From NCBI RefSeq assembly GCF_008933165.1, contig NZ_WBVQ01000002.1, positions 767,569 to 831,568 on the forward strand: 64,000 nucleotides of DNA, written 5' to 3'. The notes beneath the pieces are model-generated. The model had not been told where the DNA came from, ran no database searches, and saw only the letters and a program-made list of their open reading frames with translations. This DNA comes from Phaeocystidibacter marisrubri (lineage in GTDB: Bacteria > Bacteroidota > Bacteroidia > Flavobacteriales > Schleiferiaceae). The position numbers were made by a program, and so were the translations under genes. The first letter of the stretch is position 1, and each line of letters begins with the position of its first letter. Positions 28,170 through 38,221 of this stretch are shown piece after piece.

Positions 28170-29196
28170 ATTCCACCTTTCCCAACTTCAAATCTCTCTC
28201 GTACAACTCGCAGTATTCAGGAATGATCTCATCCATATTGTGGAACTCCATTCCTAATTCTTCCACTGCTCGGCGGTTGCTATAAGTATAGGTACTCATC
28301 GCCGATCGCGTGGTCTCTTTGGTCACCAAGGGCGTAGCATTGGTGAGGACAGAGCGCAGCCACTCCACTCTCCACAATATTCCAGTTAACCAACTTGGGG
28401 GCTGAATACTTGGAGCAGGCACACCGTATGCAGATGTGATGGCATGGAATAAATCGCGATAGATGACGTTTTCGCCAACGGCAAGATATCGCTTCCCAAA
28501 GTGCCCATTGCGTTCAATTCGAACCAGCATTTCCACCACATCTCGAACATCAACAAAGCCAGTCTTTCCCGTCGTGTAATATTTAAACCCCTTATGGAAA
28601 GTGTGGAAGAACTTACTCGAACCCGATTTCCAAGGTCCAGGACCTAAAATGATTGTCGGGTTCACCACCCCAACCTGCAAGCCCTCTTCCATTCCCCGCC
28701 AAACATGGAGTTCGGAAGTGTACTTACTTCGGGCGTAAACCGAATTATTGGGAGATTCTTTCCATTCTGTTGATTCATCAATATCGGTTCCTTTCTCGGC
28801 TCTTCCCAATGCCGCTACAGAACTCACATGCATAAAGGTGGAAACTCCAAATTCTACAGAGGCATTGATTAGAAGCTCGGTCATTAGAGGATTTCCCTTC
28901 AACAACAAATCCTTGTCGCTAGGCTGAAAACTCACAAAAGCCGCGCAATGAAACACAACGTCCACACCTTTCACCACCGCTTCAACATCAAAGAGGTCAA
29001 ACAGATCCGCTTTGACCCATTCGATTTTCGCCATGTGCGCATCCACGTCGTTTAACGTGTATCCAAAAATCGTCCTTGTCATTTCAAGAGACGCCTCCGA
29101 CCTATACGTAGCTCGAATCGGCCGACTCTCATGTTCAACCAGATGACGAAGCAAATGCGCTCCCACCAATCCAGTGCCTCCAGTTACTAGAATCAT
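28168..29196 (-). CDS. NAD-dependent epimerase/dehydratase-family protein
   Basis: A 342-residue extended short-chain dehydrogenase. The N-terminus MILVTGGTGLVGAHLL holds the NAD(P)-binding glycine motif, and the catalytic YxxxK is seen in YARSKYTSE. The ATG at 29196 is chosen because it starts exactly at the Rossmann strand. The sequence is closest in type to dihydroflavonol-4-reductase-like or sterol-dehydrogenase-like members; the substrate is unknown. It is divergent from tyrS. Confidence 0.86.
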   Translation of the reverse strand: MILVTGGTGLVGAHLLRHLVEHESRPIRATYRSEASLEMTRTIFGYTLNDVDAHMAKIEWVKADLFDLFDVEAVVKGVDVVFHCAAFVSFQPSDKDLLLKGNPLMTELLINASVEFGVSTFMHVSSVAALGRAEKGTDIDESTEWKESPNNSVYARSKYTSELHVWRGMEEGLQVGVVNPTIILGPGPWKSGSSKFFHTFHKGFKYYTTGKTGFVDVRDVVEMLVRIERNGHFGKRYLAVGENVIYRDLFHAITSAYGVPAPSIQPPSWLTGILWRVEWLRSVLTNATPLVTKETTRSAMSTYTYSNRRAVEELGMEFHNMDEIIPEYCELYERDLKLGKVE

Positions 29197-29272
29197 AAAA
29201 CGAAAATACACTATAGAAATGGCTGTTTAGGATAGATTTCAATTAAAACGAGCCGTTCTCCATCAGTTGACT

Positions 29273-29280
29273 TATTTTTG
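29273..29280 (+). promoter_or_regulatory. -7 box of tyrS
   Basis: TATTTTTG matches TAnnTTTG, 28 bases before the ATG at 29309. Confidence 0.5.
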
Positions 29281-29308
29281 CCCGCGTATTGAAACTCAAA
29301 TCACTGTC

Positions 29309-30586
29309 ATGACCAATTTTATCGAAGAACTCCGCTGGAGACGCATGTTACACGATGCCATGCCGGGCACCGAAGAACTGTTGAATTCAGAAATGGTTCG
29401 TGGTTATATTGGCTTTGATCCAACGGCTGATTCATTAGGTGTGGGTAACCTCGTTCAAGTCATGACGCTTACGCACTTTCAGAGATGCGGTCACCAACCT
29501 GTTGCATTGGTTGGAGGCGCTACGGGCATGGTAGGTGATCCAAGTTTTAAGGCAGCCGAAAGAAATTTACTCGATCGCGATCAACTCCAACACAACCTTG
29601 AATCTCAAAAGAAACAGCTTGAGAAATTTCTAGATTTTGATCGCAAAGACAACCCTGCCGTTATGGTAAACAACTATGACTGGTTTAAGGATTGGACTTT
29701 CCTAGATTTTATCCGCGATGTAGGTAAGCACATCACCGTGAACTACATGCTGGCAAAAGACAGCGTAAAATCGAGAATGGAGACAGGAATCTCGTTCACC
29801 GAATTCAGTTACCAATTGATTCAGGGCTACGACTTCTTCCACCTTTGGAAAAACGAAGGCTTGAAACTTCAAATGGGCGGTTCTGACCAATGGGGAAATA
29901 TCACAACGGGTACCGAACTCATTCGCCGTATGGGTGGTGGTGAAGCCTTTGCGCTAACTACACCACTCATTAAAAAGGCAGATGGAACTAAGTTTGGTAA
30001 ATCGGAAGGCGGAAATATTTGGCTAGACCCAGAACGCACCTCTCCGTACGCTTTCTACCAATTCTGGTTGAATTCTGCCGATGCCGACGTGAGCAACTAC
30101 ATACGCATTTTTAGTACCAAAGGCAGAGAGGAAATAGAGGCTCTCGAAGCAAAGCACAACGAAGCTCCGCACATGCGTACTCTTCAAAAAGCATTAGCTG
30201 AAGAAGTAACAGAACGCGTTCACAGCAAGGCCGATTTGGAAAATGCCATCCGTGCAAGCGAAATACTCTTTGGAAAGGCAACGGAAGATGAACTCAAGTC
30301 ACTCGACCACAAAACACTGATGCAAGTATTTGAAGGAGTACCGCAGCACGTGATTTCGAAGAGTGCCGTAGAGGCTGGAATTGATATCGTTGACTTCCTC
30401 GCCGACATGACCGGAATCTTCCCATCGAGAGGCGAAGCAAGAAAGATGGTACAAGCTAACGGACTCTCTGTCAACAAATCAAAGGTTGATGTAGAGAAAT
30501 CCATCACAGCAAGCGACCTTCTCAACAACTCTCTGATCCTAGTTCAAAAAGGAAAGAAAAACTACTTCTTAGTAGTTGTAGAATAA
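29309..30586 (+). CDS. tyrS: Tyrosyl-tRNA synthetase
   Basis: A 425-residue class I aminoacyl-tRNA synthetase with the TyrRS core ([31 protein letters not shown]), the KMSKS-type loop KFGKSEGG, and a C-terminal S4 RNA-binding domain (about residues 360-425). The HIGH motif is replaced by G44-V45-G46-N47, which is unusual. The ATG at 29309 follows the promoter box. It is probably the housekeeping enzyme. A strong terminator follows. Confidence 0.95.
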   Translation: MTNFIEELRWRRMLHDAMPGTEELLNSEMVRGYIGFDPTADSLGVGNLVQVMTLTHFQRCGHQPVALVGGATGMVGDPSFKAAERNLLDRDQLQHNLESQKKQLEKFLDFDRKDNPAVMVNNYDWFKDWTFLDFIRDVGKHITVNYMLAKDSVKSRMETGISFTEFSYQLIQGYDFFHLWKNEGLKLQMGGSDQWGNITTGTELIRRMGGGEAFALTTPLIKKADGTKFGKSEGGNIWLDPERTSPYAFYQFWLNSADADVSNYIRIFSTKGREEIEALEAKHNEAPHMRTLQKALAEEVTERVHSKADLENAIRASEILFGKATEDELKSLDHKTLMQVFEGVPQHVISKSAVEAGIDIVDFLADMTGIFPSRGEARKMVQANGLSVNKSKVDVEKSITASDLLNNSLILVQKGKKNYFLVVVE

Positions 30587-30617
30587 AAAAAGGGCCGTCA
30601 ATGACGGCCCTTTACTT
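30584..30617. terminator. Strong bidirectional terminator
   Basis: AAAGGGCCGTC (30589-30599) pairs with GACGGCCCTTT (30603-30613), flanked by A and T runs. It serves tyrS on the plus strand and the lipoprotein gene ending at 30631 on the minus strand. Confidence 0.92.
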
Positions 30618-30630
30618 TATATACTCCAAC

Positions 30631-31008
30631 TTATCTCTGTTGTCTTTTCTCTTCTTCGGCAATCTTCATTTCCATTAAGTTAAATGAATCGATGACCACA
30701 TCGTACATCGCCATCATCTTTCTTGGGTAATGGCTGTAGTACTGAAAACTGGTATCAAATTGTCCTTGAGTCACGTCGTATTTCTTGAATAGACCTTGAT
30801 AATACACGTCCACATTTGCACTATCTCCCAACACTCGAACGCCAGAGCGCGCACCCTCGATAAGGTGCACATCAAGCAACATACTCGTCATTTTCTTTTC
30901 AGAAATGAGGTTGTCAGGCTTATCGGGCCGGTGACTTGCATCTGTCGGATTACACGCTGCAAAGATCCCAGCAAGAGCAAATGCGTAATATGTGTTCAGG
31001 ATTCTCAA
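30631..31008 (-). CDS. DUF4296-type lipoprotein
   Basis: A 125-residue protein with signal and lipobox AAC (Cys19), then a helical domain with the family-like pattern LISEKKMTSMLLDVHLIEGA. It resembles the DUF4296 lipoproteins common in Bacteroidota, whose function is unknown. It overlaps the 3' end of the dihydroorotase gene by four bases, so it is translated from the same transcript. Confidence 0.8.
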   Translation of the reverse strand: MRILNTYYAFALAGIFAACNPTDASHRPDKPDNLISEKKMTSMLLDVHLIEGARSGVRVLGDSANVDVYYQGLFKKYDVTQGQFDTSFQYYSHYPRKMMAMYDVVIDSFNLMEMKIAEEEKRQQR

Positions 31009-32351
31009 TCTCTATCAAAGTACAAACGTTCTCCGCGAACGGAGTCATCAAACTGACCGTTCTTGTAAACGACTTTACCGTTCACAAACGTATGAGACAC
31101 TCTCGCTTTAAAGGTACTTCCTTCAAATGGAGACCATCCACATTTGGAAAGAACATTCTCATCGGTTACTGTCCACGGACGAGAAGCTTCAACCAACACT
31201 AAATCTGCGTGGTATCCTTCGCGAATAAATCCGCGCTCTTTGATGTTAAATAGAATAGCCGGATTGTGACACATTTTCTCCACGAGTTTTTCCATTGTAA
31301 TGGTCTCGTCGGTCACAAATTCCATCATGGCCACCAATGCATGTTGAACCAAAGGTCCGCCGCTAGGTGCTGATGTATACAGACTGTCCTTTTCCTCGCG
31401 TGTATGAGGAGCGTGATCTGTGGCAATCACATCAATCCTATCATCTAAGAGTGCCGTCCAAATAGTCTTGCGATCTTCCTCTGTTTTAACCGCTGGATTC
31501 CACTTGATCAGAGATCCTTTAGCATCGTAATCTTCATCATTAAACCACAAGTGATGGACACAGGCCTCTGCGGTGATTTTCTTCTCCCCCAACGGAAGCT
31601 TGTTGTCAAACAACTCAGTTTCGATTCCAGTAGAAATATGGTAAACATGTAGTCTAGAATCGTGCTTCTTGGCGAGGTCTACAGCAGTAGAAGAACTCAA
31701 GTAACACGCTTCTGCAGAACGAATAATTGGGTGATACTTCATTGGAATATCATCCCCGAATTCCGCCTTGTATTTTTCAAGATTAGCCTTGATGGTCGCC
31801 TCGTCCTCACAGTGCGTAATCAACTGATTATCCACTTCAGAGAAAATGCGTTCCAACGATTTTAAATCGTCTACCAACATGTTACCAGTGCTTGAACCCA
31901 TAAAGATCTTTACACCTGGAATTCTCGTCTTGTCTACTTTGAGTAGCTCCTCAACATTGTCGTTGGTTGCACCGATGTTGAAAGCGTAATTTGCAGCACT
32001 TACTTCTGCTGCTCGCTCGTACTTCTTCTCAACCAGTTCAACCGTTGTGGCCTGAGGAACAGTATTGGGCTGCTCTATGAAAGAAGTAATTCCTCCGGCT
32101 ACCGCAGCACGAGATTCAGTTGCAATATCAGCCTTATGAGTGAGACCAGGCTCGCGGAAGTGAACTTGATCATCGATAACACCTGGGATGAGATACATTC
32201 CATGCGCATCGATGATCTTTACATTACCGTTCTTCGGAGAAATATGACGATCCACGTGCGCAATGCGCCCGTTTTCAATTAGCAAGTCGCCTTCTTGAGT
32301 AATACCCTCGTTGACGATTCTTGCATTTTTGATGAGTATAGTATCGGCCAT
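31005..32351 (-). CDS. pyrC: Dihydroorotase
   Basis: A 448-residue amidohydrolase that interconverts N-carbamoyl-aspartate and dihydroorotate in pyrimidine synthesis. The N-terminal metal motif is DDQVHFREPG, with Gln62 and His64 instead of HxH; this form is, to my knowledge, usual for Bacteroidota dihydroorotases. The carbamylated-lysine region (GVKIFMGSSTGNM) and the catalytic aspartate (VIATDHAPH) are kept. It overlaps the downstream DUF4296 gene by four bases. No other pyrimidine gene is present. Confidence 0.92.
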   Translation of the reverse strand: MADTILIKNARIVNEGITQEGDLLIENGRIAHVDRHISPKNGNVKIIDAHGMYLIPGVIDDQVHFREPGLTHKADIATESRAAVAGGITSFIEQPNTVPQATTVELVEKKYERAAEVSAANYAFNIGATNDNVEELLKVDKTRIPGVKIFMGSSTGNMLVDDLKSLERIFSEVDNQLITHCEDEATIKANLEKYKAEFGDDIPMKYHPIIRSAEACYLSSSTAVDLAKKHDSRLHVYHISTGIETELFDNKLPLGEKKITAEACVHHLWFNDEDYDAKGSLIKWNPAVKTEEDRKTIWTALLDDRIDVIATDHAPHTREEKDSLYTSAPSGGPLVQHALVAMMEFVTDETITMEKLVEKMCHNPAILFNIKERGFIREGYHADLVLVEASRPWTVTDENVLSKCGWSPFEGSTFKARVSHTFVNGKVVYKNGQFDDSVRGERLYFDRD

Positions 32352-32402
32352 GATAGATGCACCATTTTTAGGGGATGCAAAGGTCAGAAAAACTACTTAG
32401 AA

Positions 32403-33128
32403 TTAGTAGTTTCTATTGAAGATGCTGTCGAGTTTTAACCGAATAACGCCAAAAATCGCTTCCTTAATGATACCATTGCTCATTTTGGATTGTCCGGCTG
32501 TGCGATCTGTAAAAATCACAGGTACCTCTCGAACGGTAAATCCGTGTTTCCAAGCCTTGAACTTCATTTCAATCTGGAAGGCGTAACCCACGAATTTGAT
32601 TTTGTCCAACTTGATTCTCTCCAAAACGCTTCGTCGGTAGCAAATAAACCCAGCCGTGGTATCATGCACCGGAATTCCCGTTACAAAACGAACGTACTTG
32701 GAGGCGAAGAAGGATAGCAACACCCTGCTCATTGGCCAGTTTACCACGTTCACACCTCGAACGTATCTTGAACCAATGGAGAGATCAGCCCCATCTGTAC
32801 ATGCATTTTTCAAGTTGATCAAATCGTTGGGATCATGAGAAAAATCCGCATCCATTTCGAACACGAATTCATACTCTCTCTCTAGTGCCCATCTAAAACC
32901 GTGAATATAAGCCGTTCCCAACCCTTGCTTACCAGAGCGCTCTTCAATGTGAAGGCGATCGGGATAGGACTTTTGAATCGATTTCACGATATCCGCGGTA
33001 CCATCTGGCGAAGCATCATCAACAATCAGCACGTGAAAATCGTACTGCTGGTCCAACACGGCATGAAGAATATTCTCAATATTCTCGCGCTCGTTGTAGG
33101 TGGGGATAATGACAACTGATTCAGCCAA
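32403..33128 (-). CDS. Polyprenol-phosphate glycosyltransferase (GT2, DPM1-like)
   Basis: A 241-residue family-2 glycosyltransferase with the IIPTYNERENIE start, VDDASPDGT, the metal-binding DADFSHDP and a C-terminal region resembling dolichol-phosphate mannose synthases without the membrane tail. No ATG opens this frame at the expected place; TTG at 33128 gives the right N-terminus. The alternative ATG at 33209 would add a hydrophobic leader overlapping the polA promoter region. It probably makes polyprenol-linked mannose or glucose. Confidence 0.85.
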   Translation of the reverse strand: MAESVVIIPTYNERENIENILHAVLDQQYDFHVLIVDDASPDGTADIVKSIQKSYPDRLHIEERSGKQGLGTAYIHGFRWALEREYEFVFEMDADFSHDPNDLINLKNACTDGADLSIGSRYVRGVNVVNWPMSRVLLSFFASKYVRFVTGIPVHDTTAGFICYRRSVLERIKLDKIKFVGYAFQIEMKFKAWKHGFTVREVPVIFTDRTAGQSKMSNGIIKEAIFGVIRLKLDSIFNRNY

Positions 33129-33247
33129 AGTAGTTCTTGAGGTAAATGATGTTTGGCAAAAATAGCATTTCGCGAAGAGTGACAAAGCTAAAAGAATGTG
33201 AAGGACCAATCTTCCACAATTGGTATCTTGCCCGCAAAGTATTTCCC

Positions 33248-36046
33248 ATGAGTGAGACAGACAACAAACTCTTCCTTCTTGACGCCTACGCGCTCATCTT
33301 CAGAGCCTACTTCGCCTTTGCGAAAAACCCGCGCGTAACCAGCGAAGGGTTGGACACTTCAGCCATCTTTGGCTTTACTACCACCTTGCTCGAAGTGCTC
33401 GAAAAGGAAAATCCCACTCATATTGCCGTGGTGTTCGACACCAAAGCCAAAACCGTTCGACACGAGAAATTTGAAGCCTACAAGGCGAACAGGGACGAAA
33501 CTCCCGAAGCCATTAAAATCTCCGTCCCCTACATTCAAAAAATCCTTGACGCTTTCCGTATTCCATACGTAGGTGTTGATGGTTATGAAGCAGATGACGT
33601 GATTGGTACTTTGGCTAAACAAGCAGAAAAGGAAGGGTATACAACCTATATGATGACGCCCGACAAAGACTTTGGTCAGTTGGTAAGCGACAAAATCTTC
33701 ATGTACAAACCAGCAAGAGGCGGTGCTCCTGCCGAAGTGTTGGGGCCAAAAGAAGTTTGCGAGAAATGGGACATTGAAGATGTGAGTCAGGTGATTGACA
33801 TCTTGGGAATGATGGGGGATGCAGTTGACAATATCCCAGGACTTCCAGGTGTAGGTGAAAAAACCGCCGTTAAGCTTCTCAAGCAGTATGGCACCATGGA
33901 GAACACACTTGAGCATGCCGATGAAATCAAAGGAAAACTGGGAGAAAAAGTTCGCGCAAACAAGGAATTGGGAATTCTGAGCAAGGAGTTGGCCACCATC
34001 CTAGTGGATGCCCCCATCCAACTTTCTGAAACGGATATCACCCGCGATCCTATTGATGAAGAGAAACTCAAAGCTGTATTTGAGGAACTGGAGTTCCGCA
34101 CTTTGGCAAAGCGAGTACTCGATGTAGAAATCCAACAAAAATCGGGTGCCTCTGTCATTAAACACACGGGAGACCAAATGGATCTCTTTGGTGGGGGTGA
34201 TTCAGGAGAAGCTGAACCCACCAATGGAGGCATGAAAACCATCGAAAACACCGATCATCACTATCAAAAAGTTGATGATGAGATGGGTATTGAAATGCTC
34301 GTGAAAAAGATGCGCAAAAACGAGGCAGTCTGTTTCGATACGGAAACTACATCTCTGAATGCACTAGAAGCGGAACTCGTGGGCGTTGCCTTCAGTTGGG
34401 CTGGAGGAAAGGCTCATTATATCCCCGTACCGGAGAACCGAGAAGAAGCTCAAGCCATTGTCGATCTTCTCAAGCCGTTCTTCGAGGACGAAAACGTGAT
34501 GAAAATCGCTCAAAACTTGAAATACGACATGACCGTGCTTCAAGGATACGGGGTTGAGATCAAAGGAAAAATGTTCGACACTATGTTAGCGCATTACCTG
34601 ATGCAGCCTGACATGCGTCACAACATGGATCTATTGGCCGAAACCTATCTCGGATATCGCCCGGTTTCCATCGAATCACTGATTGGAAAGAAAGGAAAGA
34701 ATCAAGGGAACATGCGCGATGTTGACATTGATAAGGTGGTGGAATATGCGGGTGAAGACGCCGACATCACCTATCAACTTTATGAAAAATTCAATCCATC
34801 TCTTGATGAAGGTGGGGTTCGCAGTGTTTTTGAAACCATTGAGGCTCCATTAGTTCCCGTTCTCGCCAGCATGGAATACGAAGGAATTAAGGTTGATGTT
34901 GAAGCGCTAAACACCTATTCCAAGCAACTAGAAACCGAATTGGCAGACCTTGAAAAGAGCATTATTGAAGATGCCGGGGAGCCTTTCAACATCGGTAGTC
35001 CACGCCAATTGGGCGACATCCTCTTTGGCAAAATGCAATTGCTCGAAAAGCCGAAGAAAACCAAGAGTGGTCAATTCGCCACTTCAGAAGATATTCTACA
35101 AGGCATTGTAGACAAGCATCCCATTGTTTCCAAAATCCTCGACTATCGTCAAATTGGAAAACTGAAGAGCACTTACGTGGATGCCCTACCACAACTTGTA
35201 AGCAAATCTACCGGGAAGATTCACACCACATACAATCAAACCGTTGCAGCGACTGGACGATTGAGCAGTGTTAATCCCAATTTGCAAAACATCCCCATTC
35301 GAACAGAACGAGGAAAGAAAGTCAGAGCCATGTTCATCCCTAGAGATGAAAACCATGTTCTCATGGCCGCTGATTACAGTCAGATAGAACTTCGCATCAT
35401 AGCAGCGCTCAGCAAAGATCAATCCATGATCTCTGCCTTCATAAACGGGGAAGACATCCACGCAGCAACGGCAGCCAAGGTTTTTGACATTCCGCTAGAG
35501 GAAGTTACACGTGAACAGCGAAGCCACGCCAAAACAGTCAACTTTGGAATTATCTATGGAGTTTCTGCCTTTGGATTGAGTCAGCAAACCAACTTGAGTA
35601 GAAGCGAAGCAAAAGAAGTGATTGAAGCTTATTTCAGAACTTATCCGGGTATTCGCGATTACATCGACACTCAAGTAGAACTCGCTAGAAAACAGGGTTA
35701 TGTTGAAACCATTACCGGTAGAAGGCGCTACTTGAAAGACATCAATAGCCGAAATGCGGTAGTTCGTGGACATTCAGAACGAAATGCAGTAAATGCTCCT
35801 ATTCAAGGTTCAGCTGCTGATATCATCAAGCTAGCCATGATTAAAATCCACAAGCGCATGAAAGAAGAAGGATTTAAAAGTGCCATGGTTCTTCAAGTAC
35901 ACGATGAATTGGTGTTTGATGCAGAAAAATCTGAATTGGATAAGCTAAAAGAATTAGTTGTTGATGAAATGCAGAATGCCTTTGAACTGGAAGTCCCATT
36001 AATTGTAGAAACCGGAGAGGGAAACGATTGGCTTGAGGCACATTAA
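33248..36046 (+). CDS. polA: DNA polymerase I
   Basis: A 932-residue enzyme with an N-terminal 5' nuclease domain (LFLLDAYALIFRAYFAF, YEADDVIGTLA, DNIPGLPGVGEKTA), a 3'-5' exonuclease domain with CFDTETTSLNA (residues about 360-550) and a polymerase domain with YSQIELRIIAALS, TVNFGIIYGVSAFG and LQVHDELVFD. All catalytic motifs appear intact, including the exonuclease acidic residues. The ATG at 33248 is chosen. It works in Okazaki fragment processing and repair. Confidence 0.97.
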   Translation: MSETDNKLFLLDAYALIFRAYFAFAKNPRVTSEGLDTSAIFGFTTTLLEVLEKENPTHIAVVFDTKAKTVRHEKFEAYKANRDETPEAIKISVPYIQKILDAFRIPYVGVDGYEADDVIGTLAKQAEKEGYTTYMMTPDKDFGQLVSDKIFMYKPARGGAPAEVLGPKEVCEKWDIEDVSQVIDILGMMGDAVDNIPGLPGVGEKTAVKLLKQYGTMENTLEHADEIKGKLGEKVRANKELGILSKELATILVDAPIQLSETDITRDPIDEEKLKAVFEELEFRTLAKRVLDVEIQQKSGASVIKHTGDQMDLFGGGDSGEAEPTNGGMKTIENTDHHYQKVDDEMGIEMLVKKMRKNEAVCFDTETTSLNALEAELVGVAFSWAGGKAHYIPVPENREEAQAIVDLLKPFFEDENVMKIAQNLKYDMTVLQGYGVEIKGKMFDTMLAHYLMQPDMRHNMDLLAETYLGYRPVSIESLIGKKGKNQGNMRDVDIDKVVEYAGEDADITYQLYEKFNPSLDEGGVRSVFETIEAPLVPVLASMEYEGIKVDVEALNTYSKQLETELADLEKSIIEDAGEPFNIGSPRQLGDILFGKMQLLEKPKKTKSGQFATSEDILQGIVDKHPIVSKILDYRQIGKLKSTYVDALPQLVSKSTGKIHTTYNQTVAATGRLSSVNPNLQNIPIRTERGKKVRAMFIPRDENHVLMAADYSQIELRIIAALSKDQSMISAFINGEDIHAATAAKVFDIPLEEVTREQRSHAKTVNFGIIYGVSAFGLSQQTNLSRSEAKEVIEAYFRTYPGIRDYIDTQVELARKQGYVETITGRRRYLKDINSRNAVVRGHSERNAVNAPIQGSAADIIKLAMIKIHKRMKEEGFKSAMVLQVHDELVFDAEKSELDKLKELVVDEMQNAFELEVPLIVETGEGNDWLEAH

Positions 36047-36113
36047 ATTCATTTGCAACCATTTTTGACTTAATCTTACTAAATTCGTCACATAAAATTT
36101 AAACACAACAACC

Positions 36114-37055
36114 ATGAAGAAGCTTTACACGCTTATCGCAGCAGTTGCGATTTCTGGTACGGCAATGGCTCAAGAAGCCTACTTGTATCGCACATACGAA
36201 TCAGCTCCTGCGGTTCCTACTGCAACTGAAACGATTACGGACACTCTTATCGCACCTCCTCAGTGTGCCAGCCCTGATTTGGCACTTTACGGAGCGACTA
36301 CTGGTGGTTACCTTTCAGGTACTAACGGTTACGGCGACAAAGAAAAAGGTATGCTCATTTTCCCTTCTCAAGCATACAAAATTGAGAACGTATATGCATT
36401 AATCGCTGCCAAAGAGCATGTTGTTTCTGGTAACATTCACGCTTACATTTACCCTGTTGATACTGCTGCAGGTACCATTGGTGCAGTTGCTGGTACTTCA
36501 GCTCCAGTTGCAGTAACATCTATTGACACTGCAAACTTGGGATGGACTGCATTCAACTTCACGAATGGACCAATTGTTTCAGGTGCTTTTATCATGACCA
36601 TTCAAGTGGACAATGGTGGTGACACTATTGGTATCGTAACTTCTTCCGTAGCCGCTGCTTGTGGCGGTGGTCAGATGTTTGATAAATTGGCTGATGATTC
36701 ATGGGCTAACACAGCAACTCGTTGGGGTGGCGCTGATGTTTGGATGTGGATGATGGCTGATGTTGACAACAACATCTCTACTGAAGAGAACATTCTTGAT
36801 CGTCAATCAGCACGTGCCTTCCCTAACCCAGCAAACGACAACATTAACATTACTTACCACATCAATGGTAACAGCGAAGTTGTTATTAGCGTTATGGACA
36901 TCCAAGGTCGTGTGATCATGACTCAAACTGAGAACCAAGTTGAAGGACGTCAGTTTGTAGAAATGAACACTTCTGCATTGAGCGCAGGTACTTACTTCTA
37001 CAGTGTACAAAGCGGATCTGATGTAATGAGCGGCAAATTTGTTGTTCGTCACTAA
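36114..37055 (+). CDS. Secreted protein with type IX C-terminal sorting region
   Basis: A 313-residue protein with a signal peptide ending MAQ (about residue 20), a beta-rich, Ala/Gly/Thr-rich body and a C-terminal type A sorting region: ARAFPNPANDNINITYHI, VMDIQGRVI, LSAGTYFYSV and the final FVVRH. The codon choice appears more uniform than in neighbouring genes, which could mean high expression. Function of the body is unknown. A strong terminator follows. Confidence 0.85.
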   Translation: MKKLYTLIAAVAISGTAMAQEAYLYRTYESAPAVPTATETITDTLIAPPQCASPDLALYGATTGGYLSGTNGYGDKEKGMLIFPSQAYKIENVYALIAAKEHVVSGNIHAYIYPVDTAAGTIGAVAGTSAPVAVTSIDTANLGWTAFNFTNGPIVSGAFIMTIQVDNGGDTIGIVTSSVAAACGGGQMFDKLADDSWANTATRWGGADVWMWMMADVDNNISTEENILDRQSARAFPNPANDNINITYHINGNSEVVISVMDIQGRVIMTQTENQVEGRQFVEMNTSALSAGTYFYSVQSGSDVMSGKFVVRH

Positions 37056-37078
37056 TCAGTTTCCCTGATTTATATGGA

Positions 37079-37112
37079 ATCCCCACTGTCGCAAGATGGT
37101 GGGGATTTTTTT
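37079..37112 (+). terminator. Terminator after the sorted protein gene
   Basis: ATCCCCAC (37079-37086) pairs with GTGGGGAT (37099-37106) and is followed by a T run. Confidence 0.88.
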
Positions 37113-37172
37113 GTGATCGATTTATAGTCGACCTACCGGCCATAAATTACTATCTTCCAAAAAACTTCATCC

Positions 37173-38009
37173 ATGCGCTCTCTACTACTCTCTCTATTCC
37201 TTGTTGTCATTTCGCCTTTGTACGGACAAGAAGATGAGTCTCCTTTCGCTCCCGATTCTATTCAAGAACTCTTACGCCCCAAGCTAGATTCCATTCTGGA
37301 AGAGGCCAACCATATCTATCAATTGGATCAAGTTGCATGGCATTCCAGCGATATCTTCATGGCATTGGACCGAGAAATCACTTCTAAAGCAGGCGGATAT
37401 GTCATCATGGAATCGAGAAGGAATATCACCTGCATTTGGTACGATAGAGAAGTTCAACATTCACTTTGCGAACTCGTTTTCCGAAAAAGCGATGTATCGA
37501 CTCCGAAAGACACCAAGATTGAAGAACGAGAACTTACAGATGATGAGTTGGAGTTCATTGATGCTAAAAACCAATTACTTGAGGCAGCTTTTAAAGCTTA
37601 CGGAGATCAAATCACCATTGCTGAAGGAGTGCAATTCAATCCAGTTTTCTTTGAAATAGAAGAAGGATGGCGACTATACCTAATGCCTGGTTATAGTGGC
37701 GATTATATAATCCCTATCGGCAACGACTACATGATAGAGCTGAATGAAGACCTCCTACCTACCCGCTTTATCAAATATCACACGAGATTATTACCGCAAA
37801 CCATAGAACCTCAAGAAGGAAAAGAGATTGAGTCGTTGATGCATTCTCATATCAAGACCAGTCCTCTCATTTCACCGGTTGAAATCTGCATTTTTAGAGA
37901 GTACACAGCAGTCTATAATCTCGACATCTCTTTGCATGTGTACTCCACATACTACGGCGTAATTTTCATGTACAACGACTCATTGGATAGAATACTCATC
38001 CTAAATTGA
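37173..38009 (+). CDS. Exported protein, function unknown
   Basis: A 278-residue protein with a signal peptide (residues 1-18, ending YGQ). The body is acidic and alternates helix and strand, with several Tyr and Trp residues. No family recognised. It stands alone between two terminator- or promoter-bounded genes. Confidence 0.68.
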   Translation: MRSLLLSLFLVVISPLYGQEDESPFAPDSIQELLRPKLDSILEEANHIYQLDQVAWHSSDIFMALDREITSKAGGYVIMESRRNITCIWYDREVQHSLCELVFRKSDVSTPKDTKIEERELTDDELEFIDAKNQLLEAAFKAYGDQITIAEGVQFNPVFFEIEEGWRLYLMPGYSGDYIIPIGNDYMIELNEDLLPTRFIKYHTRLLPQTIEPQEGKEIESLMHSHIKTSPLISPVEICIFREYTAVYNLDISLHVYSTYYGVIFMYNDSLDRILILN

Positions 38010-38195
38010 TGATAATGCGGAGATGGATTGTTGAGCTTTGACGACATTTAGAGACGTGAACTGTTATTAGCAAAGCCTTCCGAACTAACCTCGCATGCTT
38101 CAGCTACATAGTGCCTAGTACTTAGAACTCTACAACCGATTACAACCTCGAAATAAATTAATCTGGCAACGCATTTCCACCTCGTTGAAAACCAC

Positions 38196-38203
38196 TACTT
38201 TTG
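38196..38203 (+). promoter_or_regulatory. -7 box of typA
   Basis: TACTTTTG matches TAnnTTTG, 18 bases before the typA ATG. Confidence 0.6.
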
Positions 38204-38221
38204 CGGCCTTAATTATAGGGT

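Noticed and set aside
32155-32175. Dihydroorotase motif QxH instead of HxH
   Set aside because: To my knowledge DDQVHFREPG is a regular form in Bacteroidota dihydroorotases, so it was not counted as degeneration.
33129-33209. Longer N-terminus for the glycosyltransferase (ATG at 33209)
   Set aside because: It would place a hydrophobic leader over the region of the divergent polA promoter, while the domain begins at the TTG at 33128.
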